Source of the DNA: Willaertia magna
Taxonomy: Eukaryota > Heterolobosea > Eutetramitea > Acrasida > Naegleriidae
Direction of reading: 5' to 3'
Assembly: GCA_902984215.1 (NCBI GenBank)
Contig: CADWAF010001129.1
Coordinates: 1-16,372, forward strand
DNA: 16,372 nucleotides
Both the position numbers and the translations under genes were made by a program. This document shows, piece after piece, positions 8,546 through 14,751 of the stretch. Numbering within the stretch: position 1 is the stretch's first letter; each line of letters starts with the position of its first letter. The notes beneath the pieces were generated by a model. It saw only the letters and a program-made list of their open reading frames with translations. It was not told where the DNA came from and searched no databases.

Positions 8546-9035
8546 CTGTTATTGTTGTTATTGTTATTATTATTATTGTCTATTAATTATGAGTAATTAT
8601 TTAATTCACAACACATGACTCGTTCCATTTTTTTTTTATAATTTTTTTTTATTGTTGATTTTGTTTTTTTTACAACAATATTATATTCCGAAAGAACGAG
8701 GAGAATATACCTATTTTAAACATTTTAATATTTAAAGAAAACAGTGTTGTTCAAATATAGTAATTTTTGTAAATTTTTTAAACGGTTAATCAGTAAATAA
8801 ATATTATTCAAAATTTTCTTTGTATAATTTTTGTTAATTTTATTTCTTATAATTAAAAATAACATTTTAAAATAATAATTAACATACAAAATAATTATTA
8901 AATAGACTAAATTTATTACTAATAAATTATATTAATAACAATTATACAATATTTATGCGTTATTTTGGTTGAAATAAAAAATTTAAAAAGAAAAACATTG
9001 CAATAATTTTCAAAAAACAATTTCTCTAAAATAAT
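8546..9035. other. AT-rich gene-free stretch
   Basis: No gene was recognised. Contents are a trinucleotide-like ATT/GTT tract at about 8545-8580, long T-runs near 8627-8670, a nested inverted repeat at 8619-8700, and otherwise featureless AT-rich sequence. Confidence 0.5.
8619..8700. repeat. Nested inverted repeats
   Basis: The outer arms CTCGTTC (8619-8625) and GAACGAG (8694-8700) enclose inner arms TATTGTTG (8650-8657) and CAACAATA (8673-8680). All pairs are perfect. Spacers are T-rich. The nesting could form one long hairpin, but no known RNA family is recognised. Confidence 0.35.
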
Positions 9036-9038
9036 GCG

Positions 9039-9059
9039 TGCGTCGACCGGGAATCGAAC
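9039..9059 (-). pseudogene. tRNA-Gly 3' end (acceptor and T-arm 3' part), split
   Basis: The minus strand reads GTTCGATTCCCGG followed by TCGACGC and A73, which is the T-loop, 3' T-stem, 3' acceptor strand and discriminator of a eukaryotic tRNA-Gly. The 5' T-stem does not follow on directly: the T-loop is joined to foreign sequence (GGTGACC on the minus strand). The missing T-stem sequence is found at 9591-9607. No 5' half of the tRNA (GCGTCGA start, D-arm, Gly anticodon) was found nearby, so this is a remnant, not a working gene. Confidence 0.6.
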
Positions 9060-9111
9060 GGTCACCAAGAGTCCATAAAAGGAAATAAAGGTCCCCGGTT
9101 ACTAACAATTA
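9060..9111. repeat. 52-bp imperfect direct repeat, copy 1
   Basis: It aligns without gaps to 9275-9326 with about nine mismatches. It shares GTCACCAA, AGGAAATA and the uninterrupted GTCCCCGGTTACTAACAAT. It starts exactly at the first base after the left 8-bp flanking repeat, so it forms the left terminus of the proposed insertion. Confidence 0.7.
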
Positions 9112-9274
9112 AACTTTAAATTATTAAACAACAACTAGATCAAAACAATAAACAATAAACAACAAAACAATTTTATAAAATATTTTACAAAATCTATTAA
9201 ATTTAGATAAACAATAAAAACTGAAAAAACTACCAAGTCACTAACTAAAATACAAAGTCCAAAACATAAAATAA

Positions 9275-9326
9275 AGTCACCAATAGTACAAATAAGGAAA
9301 TATTTGTCCCCGGTTACTAACAATAA
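9275..9326. repeat. 52-bp imperfect direct repeat, copy 2
   Basis: This is the partner of 9060-9111, at about 83% identity by hand alignment and offset by 215 bp. The identical core contains TACTAAC, the classic intron branch-point sequence on the + strand. It lies just 3' (on the minus strand) of the exon-like fragment. Confidence 0.7.
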
Positions 9327-9339
9327 AAAATAATAAAAA

Positions 9340-9582
9340 ACTTACGAGGATAAGTTAATAATTCAAATACTGGACAAGTGTTTCTAGATGTATTCATGTT
9401 TGTATCTTCAATTGTTGTACCTAATTTTTCAGCACACAACAACTTATGTGAAAGATGTGAACAATCTTGTAAATCAAGTGGATATTTGCCGTGATAAATG
9501 AATTGAGTAATTTGATGTAAAGCAATTTTATATGGTTCTCTAGTTACATAATTTTGTAACACCACCTTCCATTTATGGACTA
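9340..9582 (-). pseudogene. Exon-like coding fragment, family not recognised
   Basis: The minus strand is open from a TAA just above 9582 to a stop at 9317. It reads VVLQNYVTREPYKIALHQ, then about 40 residues including DLQDCSHLSHKLLCAEKLG and ending CPVFELLTYPR. The composition (His, Cys, Pro, Tyr, Gly, mixed charges) is that of a real globular protein, unlike random AT-rich frames nearby. There is no ATG at its beginning. After TYPR comes a GTAAGT donor at about 9338-9343, and AG acceptors lie just before it (AAATAG, TGGAAG). This looks like a single internal exon without its neighbours, that is, a captured or orphaned gene piece inside the insertion. An unannotated multi-exon gene is less likely, because no partner exons were seen. 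Confidence 0.4.
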
Positions 9583-9590
9583 TTTATTAT

Positions 9591-9607
9591 AATCGAACCC
9601 GGGTCGC
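9591..9607 (-). pseudogene. tRNA-Gly T-arm 5' part, split
   Basis: The minus strand reads GCGACCCGGGTTCGATT: tRNA-Gly variable loop, 5' T-stem CCGGG and T-loop TTCGATT. It then continues into non-tRNA sequence instead of CCCGG. Together with 9039-9059 it makes a complete T-arm. Upstream of it (higher coordinates) no anticodon arm or D-arm is recognisable. Confidence 0.55.
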
Positions 9608-9857
9608 TATTGTAAAGTTGAACATTTATTAAATTGTTTATTAATTAAATATAATTGATTAATTGTATTTTTCATTATTAATTTTATAAATTCAATTTCA
9701 TAATTATTATTTAAAAATATAAAATTTAAAATGTAACAAATTAATTCATTTGGCAAAATATCTAGCATTTTTTTTTATTGTCTTTTTTGATGACAAGATT
9801 TTAACTGTCGTGTCAATTGTTGACAAATAGTACAAGTTTTGATTATTTCTTGCCAAC
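9608..9857. other. AT-rich spacer between tRNA-Gly remnant and 5S rRNA gene
   Basis: No gene was seen. A small hairpin TGTCAA-TTG-TTGACA lies at 9811-9825, with another TGACAA nearby at about 9790. These sit downstream of the 5S terminator. Confidence 0.4.
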
Positions 9858-9863
9858 AAAAAA
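9858..9863 (-). terminator. RNA polymerase III T-run terminator of the 5S gene
   Basis: The minus strand has six T immediately after the end of the 5S coding region, the normal Pol III stop signal. Confidence 0.8.
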
Positions 9864-9981
9864 ATCTACAGCACTACAGGTTCCCGAGAAGTCTCACATC
9901 TCAGTACTAATGTAGCCCTACTGTGCTTAACTTCTCTAATCGGACGGGATGAGGTGCTCGAACAGTGGTATGGCCGTAGAT
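9864..9981 (-). rRNA. 5S ribosomal RNA
   Basis: The 118-nt minus-strand transcript begins ATCTACGGCCATACCAC and ends GTGCTGTAGAT. The two ends pair to form helix I, with one G-U pair. Internal hallmarks are CACCTCATCCCGTCCGAT and GAAGTTAAGC (A-box region), followed by the C-box region GATGTGAGACTTCTCGGGAA. Length and order match eukaryotic 5S rRNA. It is part of the large ribosomal subunit and is transcribed by RNA polymerase III from its internal promoter. It is a single copy here, not in a visible tandem array. Confidence 0.95.
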
Positions 9982-10019
9982 ATCTCAATTGAATTCTAAA
10001 TAATTTATATTATTTCTTT

Positions 10020-10051
10020 GCACCTCTAAAATCTTTAAGGCACCTCTAAAA
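10020..10051. repeat. 12-bp direct repeat upstream of the 5S gene
   Basis: GCACCTCTAAAA occurs at 10020-10031 and 10040-10051. On the minus strand this places TTTTAGAGGTGC twice, roughly 40-70 nt before the 5S start. It may be an upstream Pol III element, or simply 3' flank of the neighbouring LETM1-like gene. Confidence 0.4.
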
Positions 10052-10103
10052 ATTATTTTCTAACTTACACTTAGTTGTTTAAAATATAAATAAATAAATA
10101 AAT

Positions 10104-11444
10104 TTATTTAATAAAAGTTAATACAGTAGCCATTAAAACAACATTATCATCTGCTTGTTGAGTAAATTCACACCATTCATTTAAATGTAATTGTACATTT
10201 TCTCTTTTATTCTTTAAATAAATATCATCACTCATCTTATCATCATTAATCTTATCAAAATGATGATCTAAAAATGGATAAAATCCTCTAACATAACTTG
10301 CATCAATCATATCTTTTAAACTTAAAGTTTGATGATAAATAAAATTATCATCCATTTTAATTAAATTAATATAATAATTTAAAATTTTATTTAAATAAGG
10401 TAATTGATTATAATTTTTAAAAAAATAAATATAAATTTCCATATATAAATGATTTATAATATTTATAAAATTATTTTTAGTTGATTCTAATCCACCAATT
10501 CTACTACCTAAAATGGAAATATTTTTATTTGGTAATAATCCACTAATTCCATATTTAAATTCTAATCTTGTAATAAATGAATAAATACATAAATGATGAA
10601 ATATAATTTTATTATTTTCAATTAAATAATTAATTAATTCTTTACAATTTAATAATTTATTTAAAATTATTTTTAAATTATTTAAAACATAATATTCGTC
10701 ATTTATTGTTTTATTTTTAATTAAATTAATTAAATTATTTAATTCTTCCATTTGTTTATTTATTTCAATATTATTTTGTAAAGTATTTTGTAAAGTATTA
10801 TTTTGTAAAGTATTTAAAATTTCATTTACAATAATATTCATTTCTTTACAACGATTAACATGACAATTTTGTAATAAATTTTTCTTCATTTTATTTGTTT
10901 GAAAATAAGTTGGTAATAAAAAAGGAAAATAATAACTAATAAAAATATAAAATAAAATTAATTTTGAATTTATAGAAATAAATAAAATTGGAATTAAAAT
11001 TTTAATAAAATTAAAACGAAAAGAATTTATAAATAAAATTTCTTTACGATTTGCTACACGAAATGGTCTATATCTAATTTCTCTTTTCATTTCTTTATAT
11101 TTCATAAAATCTTTAAAGAAGGAAAATATACCGTTAAAGAGGATAGTTTTGATAGAAGAAAGGGTTTGTATGATGGTTAGTTTGTTATCGTATTTGGATT
11201 TATTGTATTCTTCTTCTTCTTCTTTTACATCTTTGTTTTTGTTGTTGGTTGGGTTTGTTGTATTATTATTATTGTTGGCGGTAAATGATAATAAAGAGGA
11301 ATGATAGTAATGATGAAAAGAGGATTTATTTGTTAGTTGTTGTTTAACAAAAAGTGAGCAAGTAGAAGAAGAACAAGAACCAATAACAATTCGTTTTTTT
11401 GATAGGAATGCCAAATTATGTAATTTATTAAAGACTTTTAGCAT
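10104..11444 (-). CDS. LETM1-domain mitochondrial inner-membrane protein
   Basis: LETM1 proteins sit in the mitochondrial inner membrane and support K+/H+ exchange, Ca2+ handling and ribosome binding. The 446-residue protein starts with a basic, Ser-rich, weakly acidic leader typical of mitochondrial import (1-50), then an Asn/Thr tract and a Glu run (75-79). A hydrophobic segment at about 143-175 leads into PFLLPTYFQ (174-182), matching the conserved LETM1 PxxLPSTF region after its membrane span. The C-terminal part has LSLKDMIDASYVRGF and later LHLNEWCEF, matching the LETM1 ribosome-binding-domain pattern (L..EL..AC..RG...., then L..WL.L). There are no EF-hands or long C-terminal coiled coil, so it resembles short LETM1 or LETMD1 forms. 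It diverges from the next gene across only 65 bp. The family call is by motif, with moderate sequence similarity. Confidence 0.72.
   Translation of the reverse strand: MLKVFNKLHNLAFLSKKRIVIGSCSSSTCSLFVKQQLTNKSSFHHYYHSSLLSFTANNNNNTTNPTNNKNKDVKEEEEEYNKSKYDNKLTIIQTLSSIKTILFNGIFSFFKDFMKYKEMKREIRYRPFRVANRKEILFINSFRFNFIKILIPILFISINSKLILFYIFISYYFPFLLPTYFQTNKMKKNLLQNCHVNRCKEMNIIVNEILNTLQNNTLQNTLQNNIEINKQMEELNNLINLIKNKTINDEYYVLNNLKIILNKLLNCKELINYLIENNKIIFHHLCIYSFITRLEFKYGISGLLPNKNISILGSRIGGLESTKNNFINIINHLYMEIYIYFFKNYNQLPYLNKILNYYINLIKMDDNFIYHQTLSLKDMIDASYVRGFYPFLDHHFDKINDDKMSDDIYLKNKRENVQLHLNEWCEFTQQADDNVVLMATVLTFIK
10774..10812. repeat. Three copies of a 12-bp tandem repeat inside the LETM1-like gene
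   Basis: TTTTGTAAAGTA occurs at 10774-10785, 10786-10797 and 10801-10812, the last after a 3-bp gap. On the coding strand it encodes repeated TLQN units (NTLQNNTLQNTLQNN). The unit length keeps frame, so copy number could vary without breaking the protein. Confidence 0.7.
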
Positions 11445-11509
11445 TTTTTTTTTTGATTTGATTTTTTGAGAAATTATTTTTTAAATACAAAAAAAAAAAA
11501 GCGCCAAAA
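11445..11509. promoter_or_regulatory. 65-bp divergent promoter with E2F-type site
   Basis: This is the whole space between the ATG of the LETM1-like gene (-) and that of the CFAP73-like gene (+). It consists of T-runs, A-runs and one GC-containing motif, GCGCCAAAAA at 11501-11510. That is the reverse of the E2F consensus TTTSGCGC and abuts the + strand ATG. Both genes' promoters or 5' UTRs must share or overlap this stretch. Confidence 0.55.
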
Positions 11510-12862
11510 ATGACATCTACAATAACTAACCCAAACCATACAAATGGTAGTAGCAATAACCATAAGAAAAACAATAATAATTATAACAATGGAAGGGTTA
11601 CTGCAACAGCTTTTTCACCAAATAACAATTTGTTAAATAATAATGGCAGAAGTAATCATTATAATAATAATAATTTTAATACATTTTCAAATCATTATTC
11701 GCCTACAAATTATAGTAGCCTTAATCATACTAATTTCGGGACAACAACCAACAAAAACCATTCAGCCTTAAACCATTCTTCTACTTCCTCTAATGATTCA
11801 TCCAACAGTAACAGTAATAACAATCATAATGAAAACAATACAACAAACAATACCAACAATACTGCCTTAAATAATAATAATACCTTTCTTACAGAACTAA
11901 ATAATCTACCACAATTAAAAAAGAATAATCAACATCATCCACTCTTTCAAATAGATACTGCCTTAGAAAATAAAAAGAATGAAATGAGACAAGTACAATT
12001 ACTTTTAGAAGAAAAACGTAAAATTTATGAATTAAATGAAAAGAAATGGAAAGAAAAGGAAATTCAATTAAATAAAAAAAAAATTGAATTATTTGAAAAT
12101 ATGAAAGAAATGAAAAATTTTAATTTAGTTAATGAAAATAAAATTGAAAAATATCAAAAGAAAGCATTAGAAGAATTTAATCAAAATGAAAATAAAATTC
12201 AACAAATAATTCAATTACAACAAGAAATTATTTATTTATGTAAATTAAAATATAAAAAAGAAAAGGAATTACAAAAAATAAATTTATATCAAAATTATTT
12301 ATCAAATGTTGCAAAAATAGAAAATAATACATTTGAAGATGATATTGATAAAATTTTAAAAAGATATGAAATTTTAATTTATTCAATTAAAGAATTAAAT
12401 AAGGAAATTGAAAATAAAAAGAATTTAATTAAACAAGTAAATAATGACTATAAAAATTTTCAAAAACAATTACAAAATCAATTATTTGAATTAAATGCAA
12501 CTTTAACTTTAAAAAGATCTTTATTAGATAAAATTAAAGGAAAAATACAACATGTTGAAATACACCATTTAAAACAAGAAACTAAATATATACATTATAC
12601 CCAATTATATTCAAAAGTTTGTATGTCCATTCGTAATTTACAAGAACGTTGTGAAGATACTAGGAAATATAAAAGTGGCGGGAATTTAATTGGCGGGAAT
12701 CCAAATACAAATCTTATGAATGCCTCAATGAATACAACAAATAATTTGTTAAATAAATCAAATACAACGATAGATAAAAAAGAACCAATGATTGATTTAT
12801 TACAAAATATAAAAATAAGATTATCTGATGTAGAATATATTGTACAAATATTAAATAAATAA
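11510..12862 (+). CDS. CFAP73/CCDC42-like axonemal coiled-coil protein (DUF4200-type)
   Basis: The 450-residue protein has a low-complexity first third (about 1-140) dominated by Asn, Ser, Thr and His. From about 140 to 390 it is a continuous coiled coil. The start of the coil, PLFQIDTALENKKNEMRQV, followed by long Lys/Glu heptads, YLSNVAKIENNTFEDDIDKIL with a following RYEIL, and a final MSIRNLQERC, follows the order seen in the CCDC42/CFAP73 (Chlamydomonas MIA2) family. Those proteins belong to the MIA complex, which regulates inner-arm dynein in motile cilia. The C-terminus is another Asn-rich linker plus a short helix. Its start codon directly follows an E2F-like motif. It ends tail to tail with LYRM1 across 13 bp. 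The family assignment is by pattern; other DUF4200 members are possible. Confidence 0.62.
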   Translation: MTSTITNPNHTNGSSNNHKKNNNNYNNGRVTATAFSPNNNLLNNNGRSNHYNNNNFNTFSNHYSPTNYSSLNHTNFGTTTNKNHSALNHSSTSSNDSSNSNSNNNHNENNTTNNTNNTALNNNNTFLTELNNLPQLKKNNQHHPLFQIDTALENKKNEMRQVQLLLEEKRKIYELNEKKWKEKEIQLNKKKIELFENMKEMKNFNLVNENKIEKYQKKALEEFNQNENKIQQIIQLQQEIIYLCKLKYKKEKELQKINLYQNYLSNVAKIENNTFEDDIDKILKRYEILIYSIKELNKEIENKKNLIKQVNNDYKNFQKQLQNQLFELNATLTLKRSLLDKIKGKIQHVEIHHLKQETKYIHYTQLYSKVCMSIRNLQERCEDTRKYKSGGNLIGGNPNTNLMNASMNTTNNLLNKSNTTIDKKEPMIDLLQNIKIRLSDVEYIVQILNK

Positions 12863-12875
12863 TTATTACCATCTT

Positions 12876-13292
12876 TTAAAATTCACGATCTTCTTCAGAT
12901 AAATCATTTTCATAAGGTTTTTGATCTTGTTGTTTATGAAAAGGTCTATCATAAGGTATATTATAATGTTTAGCTAAAACATAACGATTTTCAGCTTGTT
13001 TAATTTTATCTTCAATGATATCTTCATTTATTAAATTTTTATTTTCTCTAAATTGTCTTTTTGCCTCTTCAATAATATATTTAGATTCATTTTCTAATTC
13101 TTCAATTGGTTTAGAATTATCTAAAAATGATTGTTCTCTATATACAGCTTGTTTTTCATATACTTTTTTATTAAATGAATTTGATTTTTGTGTTTCTGTT
13201 AAATTTTTCCAATCATGTCCCAATTTTAGGATTTGTTTGTATAGTGATAGGACTTTTAGTTTATTGTTACCGTTCATTGTGTTGTTAAGCAT
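12876..13292 (-). CDS. LYRM1: LYR motif-containing protein, LYRM1-like
   Basis: This is a 138-residue member of the Complex1_LYR family, small mitochondrial adaptors that bind acyl carrier protein and assist Fe-S delivery or complex assembly. The LYR-type core is VLSLYKQILKLGHDWK (residues 14-29, Lys in place of the Arg). YIIEEAKRQFRENKNL (about 72-87) and the C-terminal HYNIPYDRPFHK are specific matches to LYRM1 (FRKNKNLTD and HYKIPYPRPIH in the animal protein). It is slightly longer than animal LYRM1 because of an insertion between the LYR helix and the second motif. The gene is intronless. It is divergent from the CDP-DAG synthase gene across 401 bp. Confidence 0.88.
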   Translation of the reverse strand: MLNNTMNGNNKLKVLSLYKQILKLGHDWKNLTETQKSNSFNKKVYEKQAVYREQSFLDNSKPIEELENESKYIIEEAKRQFRENKNLINEDIIEDKIKQAENRYVLAKHYNIPYDRPFHKQQDQKPYENDLSEEDREF

Positions 13293-13693
13293 TTTTTTTT
13301 AAATTGAATTATATAGTTTTAATGGAAAGAATCCTAATGTTTTTTTATTTTTACATCAAGTACATTGTTTTTCATCTTCTCCTTATCGGAAGAGCTTATT
13401 GATCATTTTTTAATTAAACTTACTTCTTACCTCTCAAATCAAACAATGTAAAGAATGAGCAAATAATTAATACTAGTATCGAATGTGTTATTGATTGGTT
13501 ATGCTTACGAAATCATCAACTCCTTTCCCATTAAAAAAAAACTAAAAGAACACGTTGGCAGTTCACTGAAAATTAAAAAAAATTAATTTAAAAAAAAAAT
13601 CATTTAAAAATTATTCTAGGAACTAACTGTTAACAGTTAAATAAACAAAATAAATAAAACAAAATAAAACAAAATAAATAAATAAACAAAATA
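13293..13693. promoter_or_regulatory. Divergent promoter region, LYRM1 / CDP-DAG synthase
   Basis: No gene lies here. It holds a perfect 10-bp inverted repeat TACATTGTTT (13361-13370) / AAACAATGTA (13441-13450), a reverse CCAAT box (ATTGG near 13494), TTACGAAATCAT near 13504, a 16-bp palindrome at 13624-13639, and an A-rich AAATAAAAC-type repeat leader up to the ATG at 13694. AACAATGTAAAG, CATTGTTTT, TTACGAA and CCAAT recur in the divergent region at 15754-15986. Confidence 0.5.
13624..13639. promoter_or_regulatory. 16-bp perfect palindrome, paired MYB-like sites
   Basis: TAACTGTTAACAGTTA is fully self-complementary and contains the MYB core YAAC[T/A]G once on each strand. It lies 55 bp before the CDP-DAG synthase start, at the beginning of the A-rich leader. 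MYB binding is inferred from the motif only. Confidence 0.45.
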
Positions 13694-14713
13694 ATGGGAG
13701 TATTAAATATAATTCAACGTATCATTGTAGCACTTATAGCCATTCCAACAGTAGTATTTTGTATTAAATATCAACAATTAATACAAATCATAACTACCAT
13801 CCTCTCTATCGTTGGTATTTATGAACTTTACGGATTAATGAACCGAATGATCCAACTGCATGATCCTACTAGTACTACTTTTACTTCTTCTTCTAAAAAG
13901 AATGACGATGCAATTATTGTTGATAATAATAATAAAACAATAGAAGAAGAAGAATTACCAATTCCAAATGATTCAACTATATTAAAAACCATTTCCTTTT
14001 ATATTGATATTTTATTTACTTTAATATTTAATTTTATTGGTTATTATTTATCTAATCATTATATAATTTATTTATTTTATTTTACTATTTTTATTTTTTA
14101 TTTTATTTTTTGTCAAGTCATGTTATTTCAAAAAGAACAATTTAATAAAAATTTAATTTTTAAATATTTTATAAAAATATTTTTAAGAATATTTAATATT
14201 TTATATATTGGTTTAGGATTTACATTTGCTCTAATTATGGTAAATGAAAATAAATTATTATTAATTTTAACTTTATTTAGTAATTGGTCTTCTGATGCAT
14301 TTGCTTTATTTGTAGGTAAAAAATTTGGACATTTTAAATTATATAAAGAATTATCACCAAATAAGACAATGGAAGGTGGAATTGGTGCCATTTTAGGAAG
14401 TACCATAATGAGTATTGTAATTTATTTTTTTAGAAATTATATTTTATTATTTTTAAATATAGAAAATTCAATTAATCCAAAAATAGATTTATTAAATCAT
14501 TTAAATATTTATATTATTTATGGAATATATTTAGGAATTTTAGGTATTATTGGAGATTTAATTGAATCTTATATTAAAAGAATTTCTAAAATTAAAGATT
14601 CTGGAAATTTCTTTGGAGCGCATGGTGGTGTGTTGGATAGAATTGATGGATTATTATTTTCATTTCCTTTTATATATATTTTAAATCATTTATTTATTAA
14701 TTATTATTATTAA
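13694..14713 (+). CDS. Phosphatidate cytidylyltransferase (CDP-diacylglycerol synthase)
   Basis: This enzyme makes CDP-diacylglycerol from CTP and phosphatidic acid, the precursor of phosphatidylinositol and cardiolipin, in the ER or mitochondrial membrane. The 339-residue protein has several membrane spans: two near the N-terminus (about 8-50), more at 95-145, 165-200 and 225-250, and later segments. After the second span is a soluble, Ser/Glu-rich loop (about 60-95). Diagnostic motifs are LSPNKTMEGGIGAILGS and the family signature around SYIKRISKIKDSG continuing to AHGGVLDRID near the C-terminus, with the metal-binding KD and DR..D residues present. The length is closer to bacterial CdsA than to the longer animal CDS1/2. 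The gene is intronless. It ends 38 bp from the EAF-dNK gene, tail to tail. Confidence 0.93.
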   Translation: MGVLNIIQRIIVALIAIPTVVFCIKYQQLIQIITTILSIVGIYELYGLMNRMIQLHDPTSTTFTSSSKKNDDAIIVDNNNKTIEEEELPIPNDSTILKTISFYIDILFTLIFNFIGYYLSNHYIIYLFYFTIFIFYFIFCQVMLFQKEQFNKNLIFKYFIKIFLRIFNILYIGLGFTFALIMVNENKLLLILTLFSNWSSDAFALFVGKKFGHFKLYKELSPNKTMEGGIGAILGSTIMSIVIYFFRNYILLFLNIENSINPKIDLLNHLNIYIIYGIYLGILGIIGDLIESYIKRISKIKDSGNFFGAHGGVLDRIDGLLFSFPFIYILNHLFINYYY

Positions 14714-14751
14714 TTATTTTATTAAATTGTGTTTACAATGAGATTACAATT

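Larger units (their letters stand above)
9060..9590. mobile_element. 531-bp insertion inside the tRNA-Gly remnant, flanked by 8-bp direct repeats
   Basis: AATCGAAC occurs at 9052-9059 and again at 9591-9598. Removing 9060-9590 plus one repeat restores, on the minus strand, GCGACCCGGGTTCGATT running into CCCGGTCGACGCA. That is a tRNA-Gly T-arm with five perfect stem pairs. An 8-bp target duplication is typical of hAT-like DNA transposons. Near the ends are inverted repeats of 15 bp with one mismatch, AGTCCATAAAAGGAA (9070-9084) against TTCCATTTATGGACT (9567-9581), set in 10 and 9 nt from the borders. There is no transposase, so it would be a non-autonomous element. The extreme ends are not themselves inverted repeats, which lowers confidence. 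Confidence 0.5.

Noticed and set aside
9039..9059. Primer-binding site of an LTR retrotransposon (complement of a tRNA 3' end)
   Set aside because: There is no TGG complement of the CCA tail, no long terminal repeats, and no gag or pol coding sequence nearby.
9036..9111. A complete tRNA on the minus strand
   Set aside because: The T-stem does not pair as written, and no anticodon arm, D-arm or 5' acceptor strand is present.
9135..9323. 62-codon hydrophobic minus-strand frame
   Set aside because: It lies in AT-rich insertion sequence and overlaps the direct repeat; its membrane-like composition comes from T-rich codons.
11510..11930. Simple-sequence repeat locus rather than coding DNA
   Set aside because: The Asn/Ser-rich stretch is continuous in frame with the coiled-coil region and begins at a well-placed ATG.
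13015..13302. 95-codon + strand frame
   Set aside because: It is the antisense of LYRM1, whose family motifs are clear on the other strand.
14128..14406. 92-codon minus-strand frame
   Set aside because: It is the antisense of the CDP-DAG synthase signature region.
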